Part shown: one piece after another, positions 1 to 4,818 of the stretch | Numbering within the stretch: position 1 is the stretch's first letter | Layout of the letters: each line of letters opens with the position of its first letter | Notes under the pieces: model-generated | Databases searched by the model: none | Told to the model about the DNA's origin: nothing | What the model saw: the letters and a program-made list of their open reading frames with translations, nothing else | DNA from: JAKQHY01 sp034429475 | Lineage (GTDB): Bacteria; Chloroflexota; Anaerolineae; B4-G1; SLSP01 | Reading direction: 5' to 3' | Assembly (NCBI GenBank): GCA_034429475.1 | Contig: DAOUGD010000017.1 | Span: 1 to 6,505 of the forward strand | DNA length: 6,505 nt | Position numbers and translations under genes: made by a program

Positions 1-75
1 TTGGCTGAGGTCTAGCCCTAGCTGTTCGACAAAGGCACATAGTTTTTCAGAATTGTGTACAATACGAGTGAGCAT
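1..75 (-). CDS. Probable insertion-sequence transposase, N-terminal fragment cut by the window edge
   Basis: On the minus strand an ATG at 75-73 opens a frame that runs to the window edge without a stop (25 codons, beginning MLTRIVHNSE and continuing KLCAFVEQLGLDLSQ). A strong ribosome binding site, AGGAGG, lies at 88-83, seven bases before the ATG, so the start is well supported. The short charged N-terminus resembles the beginning of DDE-type transposases, and its upstream side adjoins an hsdS gene that has lost its 5' half, which is what an inserted element would produce. The family cannot be named from 25 residues. It could instead be an unrelated gene. That it is a start is fairly sure; that it is a transposase is inference. 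Confidence 0.45.
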   Translation of the reverse strand, partial: MLTRIVHNSEKLCAFVEQLGLDLSQ

Positions 76-175
76 GGGATTGCCTCCTGTTGGAACTGGT
101 AGATTCGTGATATCACTATTCTACTCAGGAGACCTCCCATGTTCTACGTCCTAATTTTCGCCAAAGTCGAGTTAT
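76..175. mobile_element. Probable outer end of the insertion sequence carrying the 1-75 gene
   Basis: This non-coding stretch lies between the transposase-like start and the point where HsdS-like coding sequence becomes recognisable. The hsdS frame is closed by TAA at 152-154 and is open and HsdS-like from about 173-182, so the junction should fall between 155 and about 182. The other end of the element is outside the window, so neither terminal inverted repeats nor a target duplication can be checked, and the boundary is approximate. Confidence 0.35.
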
Positions 176-181
176 CTTAAT

Positions 182-1000
182 ACGTTATCGATACCTCGGC
201 TAGGCAGAAAGATTGAACAGGAAATCGATAGGATGGTGGAATCTGCCTATGAGTTACGGGCACATTCTAAAGTTCTCTACACCCAAGCCGAAACCCTCCT
301 GATGGCCGAACTGGGCCTGAACACCCTCGACCTGACGCCGCAGCGCACTTACGTCCAAACTTCATCTCAGGCATGGAGCGCCAATCGCCTTGATGCGGAA
401 TATTTCCAGCCGAAGTATGCCTACGCTATGCAAAAAATGGCTCAATCAGGTACATGTATTAAGGATGTGGCGGCGCTTGTACGCCGTCGTTTTGCTCCTG
501 AGCGAAATAAGACTTTTCAATATATTGAAATTGGCGACGTTGGACAATACGGTTACACTGAAAGCCAAATTATTTCTGGCGAAGAGGCCCCCAGCCGTGC
601 CCAATGGATCGTCAAAACTGGTGACGTCATCACTTCCACTGTGCGCCCTATTCGTCGCTTATCGGCATTGATCTATCCTGAGCAAGACGGATACGTTTGC
701 ACGTCAGGATGCGTTGTGTTGAAACCCACAGTAATTGAACCTGAAGTATTATTGATCTACCTACGCCTGCCGATAATTTGCGAAATTCTTGATTTGCACA
801 CTAGCGCCTCCATGTATCCCGCAATTTCGGCTGAAGACCTATTGACTATTCCTATACCTATTCCCTCCAAAGGAACACGAACCAAAATAGTTGAATTGCT
901 AGGAGCATCGTACCGTACCCGCCAAGAAGCCGCCCGCCTGCTCGCCGAGGCCAAGACGCGCGTCGAAACGTGGATTATGGGGGGAAATACGAACGACTAA
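182..1000 (+). pseudogene. hsdS: Type I restriction-modification specificity subunit HsdS, 5'-truncated (C-terminal half)
   Basis: HsdS gives DNA sequence specificity to type I restriction-modification enzymes through two target-recognition domains (TRDs) separated by conserved helices. Here the frame begins inside the central conserved region: upstream of the first ATG it reads TLSIPRLGRKIEQEI, then from 233 VESAYELRAHSKVLYTQAE and LLMAELGL, the usual central helix. The second TRD follows (about 365-890, starting near RLDAEYFQPKY and ending with a PAISAEDLLTIPIPIPS-type segment). The C-terminal conserved helix ends in RLLAEAKTRVETWIMGG. The first TRD is missing, evidently lost or displaced by the element to the left. 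A 255-residue protein could still be made from ATG 233, although only a weak AGGA lies about ten bases upstream. No hsdM or hsdR is in the window. The last codons and the stop sit inside a repeat hairpin. Family identification is confident; function of the half-gene is doubtful. Confidence 0.8.
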
Positions 1001-1040
1001 AGTCGTTACTACGACGACCGTAGTAGCGACTTCAGTCGCT
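992..1040. repeat. REP-like hairpin pair left of the RAYT gene (GTAG tags facing inward)
   Basis: Two hairpins lie in inverted orientation. The first is 992-1007, AACGACT/AGTCGTT with a two-base loop, followed by CTAC at 1009-1012. The second is preceded by GTAG at 1020-1023 and is 1025-1040, AGCGACT/AGTCGCT. Both stems are seven perfect base pairs. The GTAG tags face each other, the reverse of the other three pairs in this window. The first hairpin contains the hsdS stop codon (998-1000). In enterobacteria such inverted REP pairs are called BIMEs. Confidence 0.85.
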
Positions 1041-1060
1041 CTCTTATTGGGGAGGTCATC

Positions 1061-1666
1061 ATGCCTTACGAATACCGCACCATGACGCCGGAAGAACGCG
1101 CGGCCGTTGTCGAATACCGGCGCAGTCGAGGCTATCCTTTGCACTCCCCGCCGCATCCCTACCGCGACGGCGGCTGGTATGTCATCACCGCCGCCAATTA
1201 TGAGCATACCCCCATCATACACCCCGCAGAACGGCGCACCGCTTTTGAGGATCAACTTCTCACAACCTTAAATGCCATTGGAGAAGTGGGCGCGTGGGTC
1301 ATCTTGCCCAATCACTATCACCTTCTGATGATGGTCGCATCCTTCGAGGCCCTATCCGCAGCCCTCAAACAACTTCACGGGACAACCTCGCGGGTCTGGA
1401 ATCTGGAAGACGCGCGCACCGGGCAGCGCCGCGTGTGGTACAAGTTTTACGACCGTTGGATTCGCCACGAAGCCCATTACTATCGCGCGCTTAACTACAT
1501 CCATTACAACCCCGTCAAGCATCGTTACGCAGAAACCCCTTATGATTGGCCCTGGTCTAGCGTGATGCGTTATGTGGAGACCTTCAGCCGCGAATGGCTC
1601 CGTGCGCAATGGAAAGCCTATCCCCCGCCGCCTAACGACTTTGAAGATATTTATGATACTCAGTAG
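1061..1666 (+). CDS. REP-associated tyrosine transposase (RAYT, Y1/HUH superfamily)
   Basis: This is a single-strand DNA endonuclease of the Y1/HUH superfamily related to IS200/IS605 TnpA; such proteins nick and join DNA at REP palindromes. The 201 residues match the usual RAYT length. Visible motifs are an N-terminal strand YVITAANYEH (40-49), the metal-binding HUH motif as H85-Y86-H87 within ILPNHYHLLM, and YIHYNPVK starting at 146, where Y146 is the likely catalytic tyrosine, followed by a PYDWPWSS segment (160-167). These are diagnostic of RAYTs rather than IS200 TnpA, which is shorter. All expected catalytic residues are present. GGGGAGG at 1049-1055, five bases before the ATG, fixes the start. 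GTAG-tagged hairpins flank the gene closely on both sides, which supports the assignment. Transcription may read through from hsdS, since only about 60 bases separate them. Confidence 0.9.
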   Translation: MPYEYRTMTPEERAAVVEYRRSRGYPLHSPPHPYRDGGWYVITAANYEHTPIIHPAERRTAFEDQLLTTLNAIGEVGAWVILPNHYHLLMMVASFEALSAALKQLHGTTSRVWNLEDARTGQRRVWYKFYDRWIRHEAHYYRALNYIHYNPVKHRYAETPYDWPWSSVMRYVETFSREWLRAQWKAYPPPPNDFEDIYDTQ

Positions 1667-1681
1667 ATCACAAATTTTGAT

Positions 1682-1731
1682 CGTAGTAACGACTTTAGTC
1701 GTCAGAAGAACCACTGAAGTGGTTACTACGA
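1682..1731. repeat. REP-like hairpin pair right of the RAYT gene (GTAG tags outward)
   Basis: Two hairpins are enclosed by complementary outer arms CGTAGTAAC (1682-1690) and GTTACTACG (1722-1730). The inner hairpins are 1689-1702, ACGACT/AGTCGT, and 1709-1724, AACCACT/AGTGGTT. GTAG lies at 1683-1686 and its complement CTAC at 1726-1729. The whole unit could also fold as one long branched structure through the outer arms. It starts 15 bases after the RAYT stop and may double as a weak transcription barrier. Confidence 0.85.
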
Positions 1732-1806
1732 ACCTGATACTGGCAACACCGCTTATCTAGGGCAAGGATTAAAGCCATCTCTACAACCGGCTTGGAAACC
1801 ATTTGA

Positions 1807-1909
1807 CTTCTTACTGAGAAGCCCCTAACCTCTCGGTAAGAAACCCGCAACTTCTTACCAGGAAGTTGTGAACTTCTTGCCGAGACTCTCCCCATTTCTC
1901 AGTAAGAAA
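1807..1909. promoter_or_regulatory. Array of five 13-bp operator-like sites upstream of the HU-like gene
   Basis: Five copies of a motif close to CTTCTTACYGAGA occur at 1807-1819 (+), 1831-1843 (-), 1851-1863 (+), 1873-1885 (+) and 1897-1909 (-). Each has zero to two mismatches to that consensus. Start-to-start distances are 24, 20, 22 and 24 bases, about two helical turns, so the sites would lie on roughly the same face of the DNA. The last copy overlaps where a -35 element would be for the TATAAT at 1917-1922. This suggests cooperative binding of a regulator. The binding protein is unknown; autoregulation by the HU-like product is possible. Alternatives are iterons of a former replicon, or alternative hairpins, since neighbouring inverted copies can pair. 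Confidence 0.6.
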
Positions 1910-1916
1910 TTCGGTC

Positions 1917-1922
1917 TATAAT
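1917..1922 (+). promoter_or_regulatory. Promoter -10 box (TATAAT) for the HU-like gene
   Basis: A perfect TATAAT lies 94 bases before the start codon at 2017, implying a leader of roughly 85-90 bases. No good TTGACA stands 16-18 bases upstream; that position (about 1894-1899) reads ATTTCT and overlaps the last copy of the 13-bp array. A poor -35 covered by a repeated site fits a regulated promoter, either activator-dependent or repressed by blocking. Confidence 0.6.
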
Positions 1923-2016
1923 AAGGACAAGATAGAAAGCAAAAGGTTCTCTATAGCCAGTCCGAACTTTGAGCTTTCAAGAGTTGATCGTTCATTCACA
2001 AACAGGAGGCAAATCA

Positions 2017-2412
2017 ATGGCAACCAAACTGAAGGCAGTCAACGCTTATCGGCCCAAGATTACCCTGGGCAACACGGTGCAGAAAGAGGAACTGATCCAT
2101 TACATCGCCGACCGTACCGGTCTCAATGAGGGGGCAGTAGATTACGTCCTGCGCGAACTGCGCGACGCCATTATCTTCTATGGCCGCACTGGGCGTGGGG
2201 TCAAAATCGAGGGATTGGGATCGTACTTGCCCAACGTCAAGCTGGATGGCGCGCTTGACATCGAATATCGGCAGGCGCCCGACCTCAAGAACGGCCTCAA
2301 CGCCCCTGGCGCATTTACCGGGCAGATTGAGAACAAAGCCTATATCGGCAAGACGGCGGATGACCTGGTAGCGGTCTGGAACGAGGCGCACCCCGAAGAC
2401 CCGGTCGCGTAA
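2017..2412 (+). CDS. HU/IHF-fold DNA-binding protein with shortened arm
   Basis: A 131-residue protein with the HU/IHF-like core. Helices run from about 22 to 54 (QKEELIHYIADRTGL, then VDYVLRELRDAI), followed by GRGVKIEGLGSYLP (60-72), matching the GxVxIxGLGxF strand turn of the family, and a closing IEYRQAPDLKNGLN (82-95) resembling the end of the fold. The long DNA-bending arm with the RNPxTG tip found in HU and IHF is missing, and a tail of about 35 residues follows (GAFTGQIENKAYIG...), making it longer than classical HU (about 90). This resembles HU-related families rather than housekeeping HU. ATG 2017 is chosen over an in-frame ATG at 1969 because AGGAGG (2004-2009) sits seven bases before it. 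A promoter with a five-site array precedes the gene. The product probably binds DNA; its exact role is unknown. Confidence 0.75.
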   Translation: MATKLKAVNAYRPKITLGNTVQKEELIHYIADRTGLNEGAVDYVLRELRDAIIFYGRTGRGVKIEGLGSYLPNVKLDGALDIEYRQAPDLKNGLNAPGAFTGQIENKAYIGKTADDLVAVWNEAHPEDPVA

Positions 2413-2431
2413 AATCCCCCCAACGATGCGA

Positions 2432-2490
2432 CTTGTAGTAACGGCTTCAGCCGTTCAAAAGAAACCGCTGAAGCGGTTACTACGAACAAC
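2432..2490. repeat. REP-like hairpin pair, tandem copy 1
   Basis: An inverted pair of hairpins with GTAG at 2435-2438 and CTAC at 2480-2483. The hairpins are 2440-2455, AACGGCT/AGCCGTT, and 2463-2478, AACCGCT/AGCGGTT, each seven perfect pairs with a two-base loop. The unit begins 19 bases after the HU-like stop. It differs from the copy at 2501-2559 at only two of 59 positions, both in the linker between the hairpins. Confidence 0.9.
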
Positions 2491-2500
2491 GCCGGTGATG

Positions 2501-2559
2501 CTTGTAGTAACGGCTTCAGCCGTTCAAGAAAAACCGCTGAAGCGGTTACTACGAACAAC
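2501..2559. repeat. REP-like hairpin pair, tandem copy 2
   Basis: This is the second 59-base copy, 69 bases downstream of the first, with a ten-base spacer between copies. The hairpins are 2509-2524 and 2532-2547, with GTAG at 2504-2507 and CTAC at 2549-2552. Near identity to copy 1 points to recent duplication or gene conversion. It lies directly before the shared terminator hairpin, in the 3' gap between two convergent genes, the usual position of REP/BIME elements. Confidence 0.9.
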
Positions 2560-2562
2560 AAG

Positions 2563-2590
2563 ACGCCCGCAGGTAGAAACCTGCGGGCGT
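2563..2590. terminator. Bidirectional intrinsic terminator between convergent genes
   Basis: A perfect 12-base-pair, G+C-rich stem, ACGCCCGCAGGT and its complement, closes an AGAA loop. It is followed on the plus strand by TTTCGTT and on the minus strand by CTTGTTGTT, both moderately U-rich. It lies between the HU-like gene ending at 2412 and the minus-strand hydrolase ending at 2630, so it can serve both transcripts. The U tracts are imperfect, so efficiency may be modest. Confidence 0.8.
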
Positions 2591-2629
2591 TTCGTTGATA
2601 ATGCTCCCCCATAGGCGAGCAAACTCTCA

Positions 2630-3412
2630 TCAAAAATCAATCTCCATCCGATCCTGTCCCACTTCTATCGCAGGGAATATCTGCCGCGTTTGCGCCAACT
2701 CATCCCGGTAGTCCAGCTCCGCGAGCGGGGCGTGATGAATCAAGATCAGGCGCTTCACCCGCGCCTTTGCCGCGACCTGCGCCGCCGTCGTGGGATGGCT
2801 ATGGCCGATTTTCTCCACCAGTCCGGCCATGCGGGTTGGCCCGTTGCAATCGTGCAACAGCACATCCACCCCGGCGATTTTCTCCACGTAAGCGGCGGCA
2901 GGGGAAGCGACGGTATCGGTGATGTAGGCCAGCGAATGGCCGGGCCAGTCCAGCCGGAAGCCCTGCGTTCCCCCGTCCATCAGAAAATGGGTCAACTGCC
3001 CGCCGCCCCGCACCGGCTCCTCGGCTTGCAGTGGGCGCCATTGAAAGGGCAGGTGGTTGTATTTGGGCTGTACTACTTCCAACGTCGCTTCGTCGGCGTG
3101 GATGCGCGTCTGGACGCGGGCCGCGCGGGCGCGCTCGAGCAGGCCGGCAAGGCTGGCTTCACTCAATGGTTGCGCGGCCTGGCTTACCTCCCATTTGAAA
3201 AAGGCAGCGAAGACGTAATCCAACCCGCTGGTGTGATCCGTGTGGGCGTGGCTCAAGTAAATGTCCAGTTCCGGGTCGTGCATATAATCGGCCAGACGAT
3301 ACAACCCGCTGCCCGCATCGAGCAACAGGCCGGCTGCGGGCAGCCAGTAACACGCCGTCTGCGCCGTCTCCGTCGGCAAAAATCCCCCCGTGCCCAGCAG
3401 AATTAGCTTCAT
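2630..3412 (-). CDS. Metallo-beta-lactamase-fold hydrolase, RNase Z (ElaC)-like
   Basis: A 260-residue metallo-beta-lactamase-fold enzyme, probably a zinc-dependent phosphodiesterase or nuclease in the cytoplasm. It starts MKLILLGTGG, the typical first strand of the RNase Z/ElaC branch. Metal ligands are visible: HAHTDH (55-60, the HxHxDH motif), D166 in YITDT (the bridging aspartate), H187-D188 in LLHDCN, and H226-H227 in LILIHHAP. GHSHPTTAAQVA (203-214) resembles the GHSTxxxAAxxA segment of RNase Z. A clear tRNA-binding exosite is not obvious, and it is shorter than tRNA-processing RNase Z (about 300), so the substrate is uncertain. ATG 3412 is preferred to an upstream in-frame ATG at 3439 because AGGAG (3420-3424) lies seven bases before it and the longer form adds no conserved residues. 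It has its own promoter and converges with the HU-like gene. Confidence 0.85.
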   Translation of the reverse strand: MKLILLGTGGFLPTETAQTACYWLPAAGLLLDAGSGLYRLADYMHDPELDIYLSHAHTDHTSGLDYVFAAFFKWEVSQAAQPLSEASLAGLLERARAARVQTRIHADEATLEVVQPKYNHLPFQWRPLQAEEPVRGGGQLTHFLMDGGTQGFRLDWPGHSLAYITDTVASPAAAYVEKIAGVDVLLHDCNGPTRMAGLVEKIGHSHPTTAAQVAAKARVKRLILIHHAPLAELDYRDELAQTRQIFPAIEVGQDRMEIDF

Positions 3413-3459
3413 CGCGTAGCTCCTGGATAATCCAGACAACTTTCTTTTTGACAGGCATC

Positions 3460-3487
3460 ATTGTACAATGCCCTCTAGGGGAGTCAA
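3460..3487 (-). promoter_or_regulatory. Sigma-70-type promoter of the RNase Z-like gene
   Basis: On the minus strand TTGACT (3487-3482) and TACAAT (3465-3460) are separated by 16 bases, a good sigma-70 match about 48 bases before the start codon at 3412. The -10 box is embedded in a perfect 12-base palindrome, CATTGTACAATG (3459-3470), which could be an operator. Transcription would start near 3453, giving a leader of about 40 bases. Confidence 0.65.
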
Positions 3488-3657
3488 TCATTCCGGGCTT
3501 GCCGGTTTCGCTGGGGTGCGTTTCAAAAATCGGGCAAGAAAAGACCTGACAGGTTTTCCGTGGGGCCACAGAGAACTCAAAGCGCCGATATGCCGATATG
3601 CCGAGACTACCAAGTTCCCTGTAAACCTGTCAGCAACTGTGATAAATGAACGCTTGG
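3488..3657. other. Intergenic stretch with short repeats between the hydrolase promoter and the IS110 gene
   Basis: No gene is seen here. It holds an 11-base inverted repeat, CTGACAGGTTT (3546-3556) and AAACCTGTCAG (3623-3633), and an 8-bp tandem GCCGATAT repeated about two and a half times (3584-3604). It should contain the downstream end of the IS110 element and its flanking target DNA, but no boundary can be fixed. On the minus strand, the sequence around 3541-3560 forms a weak hairpin followed by T-rich sequence, a possible poor terminator for the transposase transcript. Confidence 0.4.
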
Positions 3658-4611
3658 TTAGGCTGGCGTGGGAGCAGTTTCCGGGTCTTGCCAGAGTGTT
3701 CCGTTCTTTACCATGGCATTGAGGATGGTGAGTAATTTACGCATACACGCGGTCAAGGCCACTTTTTGGGGCTTGCCGGCCTGGACCAACCGTTGGTAAA
3801 AGGCCCGGATGACCGGGTTGAAGCGTGTGGCGCTGAGGGTCGCCATATACAACACCGCGCGGACCTGGTCCCGGCCGCCCCACACCCGCCGCTTGCCGTG
3901 CAGCGTGGCACTATCGCGGTTCAGCGGGGCTACGCCCACTAACGCGGCAATCTGTTTGCGGTTCAGGTGGCCCAACTCTGGCAGCGTGACGGTGAGGGTG
4001 GCGGCAGTGACCGGGCCGATCCCTTTGGCACTGCGCAATTGCGCCACCCGCGCCTGCCAGGTGTCGTTGGCTTGGAGGTGTTGCTCAATCTCCGCCTCCA
4101 AGGTAGAGATTTCGTTTTCCAGCCAGAGCAAGTGGCGTTCCAGGCTGGCGCGTTCATGGACGGCGCTCCCCAAGCGATTGCGTTCCGCCGTGCGCGTGCT
4201 TACCATTTGCTGTCGGCGCGTGAGGAGCGCTTGCACCCGTTGGGTTTCGGCATCCGGTAAAGTACGCGGTTCTGGGCGCAAGGCCTCGGCAAAATGCGCT
4301 AGCCCTTGGGCGTCTAGTCGATCTGTTTTCGCCAACTGGCCGGTGGCCCGCGCAAAGTCACGTCCTTGTCGTGGATTGATCACCGCCACGGGGAGTCCGC
4401 CTTCCACGAGGGCGTAGGCCAGGGCGCGTTCCCAACCGCCAGTCGCTTCCACGACGACCAAAGTGACCGCCAAGGCTTGCAGCTGCACCACCACTTCGTG
4501 ATGGCCACTCGGCGTGTTGTCCACTTGCCAGCACGCCCCACTAGGGCGTACATACACATCCAAGACTTGTTGGCCGACATCAATCCCGACAAACTGCATC
4601 ACGGGGTTCAT
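3658..4611 (-). CDS. IS110-family transposase (DEDD recombinase)
   Basis: A 317-residue, apparently intact recombinase of an IS110-family element. The N-terminal RuvC-like DEDD domain shows D11 in FVGIDVGQ, E55 in VVEATGGWE, and D97 and D100 in KTDRLDA. A coiled-coil linker follows (about 125-192, rich in E, R, Q and L). The C-terminal Transposase_20 domain begins at AKGIGPVTAATL (195-206) and contains GVAPLNRDSATLHGKR, where S234 is the expected catalytic serine, then GGRDQVRAVLYMA (245-257). Length is normal for the family. ATG 4611 is well placed behind AGGAGGA (4625-4619) with a seven-base gap. IS110 enzymes work with a structured bridge RNA encoded in the element's non-coding end, which for the IS110 group lies upstream of the transposase. 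Nothing in the frame suggests decay. Confidence 0.95.
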   Translation of the reverse strand: MNPVMQFVGIDVGQQVLDVYVRPSGACWQVDNTPSGHHEVVVQLQALAVTLVVVEATGGWERALAYALVEGGLPVAVINPRQGRDFARATGQLAKTDRLDAQGLAHFAEALRPEPRTLPDAETQRVQALLTRRQQMVSTRTAERNRLGSAVHERASLERHLLWLENEISTLEAEIEQHLQANDTWQARVAQLRSAKGIGPVTAATLTVTLPELGHLNRKQIAALVGVAPLNRDSATLHGKRRVWGGRDQVRAVLYMATLSATRFNPVIRAFYQRLVQAGKPQKVALTACMRKLLTILNAMVKNGTLWQDPETAPTPA

Positions 4612-4770
4612 CGAATCTTCCTCCTGCCTTGTAAAGTGGCGTTATCCCAGCCTTGCAAGATACGGGCTTGGTGTCCCGGGCAACTGTTCGGGCTGTTGAT
4701 TTTCTCTCACGGCGACCCGCGCTGACAGTCGGTATTCACTACCTAAGGTCTATCGATCTGCCGTGAGATC
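4612..4770 (-). ncRNA. Candidate bridge RNA region of the IS110 element
   Basis: Established knowledge: IS110-group elements encode a bridge RNA of roughly 150-250 bases in the left non-coding end upstream of the transposase. In the sequence, this upstream region contains a nine-base-pair stem, TCTCACGGC (4705-4713) with GCCGTGAGA (4760-4768), closing a loop of 46 bases. Inside it is a small hairpin, GGTA/TACC (4731-4734 with 4740-4743). Nearer the gene, short CAAC/GTTG and CGGG/CCCG pairings are possible. Transcript ends and the target- and donor-binding loops are not determined; this is a placement by family rule plus one good stem. Confidence 0.35.
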
Positions 4771-4818
4771 ATTATTGTACTCGCTTTTAACATACAAGGT
4801 CTCTCTATGGAGACACCT
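4771..4818 (+). promoter_or_regulatory. A+T-rich leader before the STAND operon, possible promoter region
   Basis: The stretch 4766-4799 is clearly more A+T-rich than its surroundings and directly precedes the operon, so it probably holds the promoter. I see no convincing -35/-10 pair with normal spacing. Two possible start codons follow: ATG 4807, preceded by AAGG (4796-4799), and ATG 4819, preceded by GGAG (4809-4812). The heptamer AAGGTCT occurs at 4745-4751 and again at 4796-4802. Confidence 0.25.

Larger units (their letters stand above)
992..1731. mobile_element. REP-associated transposase unit (REPtron-like): hairpin pair, RAYT gene, hairpin pair
   Basis: A single RAYT gene is closely bracketed by two inverted pairs of GTAG-tagged hairpins, 992-1040 on the left and 1682-1731 on the right. 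The gaps to the gene are 20 and 15 bases. This is the layout of enterobacterial REPtrons, in which the transposase gene is flanked by the palindromes it processes. The two hairpins nearest the gene (1025-1040 and 1689-1702) have the same orientation. RAYTs are usually domesticated single-copy genes, so this may be a resident unit rather than an active transposon. The boundaries are those of the hairpins and may not be true element ends. Confidence 0.55.
3635..4770 (-). mobile_element. IS110-family insertion sequence (boundaries approximate)
   Basis: This is the complete recombinase gene with short downstream and about 160 bases of upstream non-coding DNA. IS110-group elements lack obvious terminal inverted repeats and usually make no target duplication, so the ends cannot be read from one copy; the coordinates are placeholders around the gene and the structured upstream region. 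The element lies between the promoter of the hydrolase gene and the start of the STAND operon. It may therefore have separated that operon from upstream sequence or its original promoter. Confidence 0.6.

Noticed and set aside
139..180. Thirteen-codon frame (MFYVLIFAKVELS) behind AGGAG, a possible leader peptide
   Set aside because: It lies at the presumed insertion-sequence/hsdS junction, with nothing downstream that needs a leader; probably chance.
1969..2016. Upstream ATG extending the HU-like protein by 16 residues
   Set aside because: There is no ribosome binding site at 1969, whereas AGGAGG stands seven bases before 2017; the extra residues do not look like part of the fold.
2432..2559. 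Possible CRISPR-like repeat with spacer
   Set aside because: There are only two 59-base units with a ten-base spacer and internal double hairpins. This does not fit CRISPR repeat and spacer sizes, and no cas gene is present.
2426..2614. Open frame running through the hairpin repeats, giving a repetitive protein
   Set aside because: Its repetitiveness is just the translated REP-like units, and there is no ribosome binding site.
2690..3406. Long plus-strand open frame opposite the RNase Z-like gene
   Set aside because: It lacks recognisable motifs, while the minus strand has a ribosome binding site, promoter and full metal-binding motif set. It is a high-G+C antisense shadow.
3809..4417. Plus-strand open frame inside the IS110 transposase
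   Set aside because: The translation is rich in R, S and A with no family motif; the opposite strand is an unambiguous DEDD recombinase.
3627..4728. CTGTCAGC (3627-3634) and GCTGACAG (4721-4728) as inverted ends of the IS110 element
   Set aside because: An eight-base match between two roughly 200-base flanks is expected about by chance, and IS110-group elements usually lack terminal inverted repeats.
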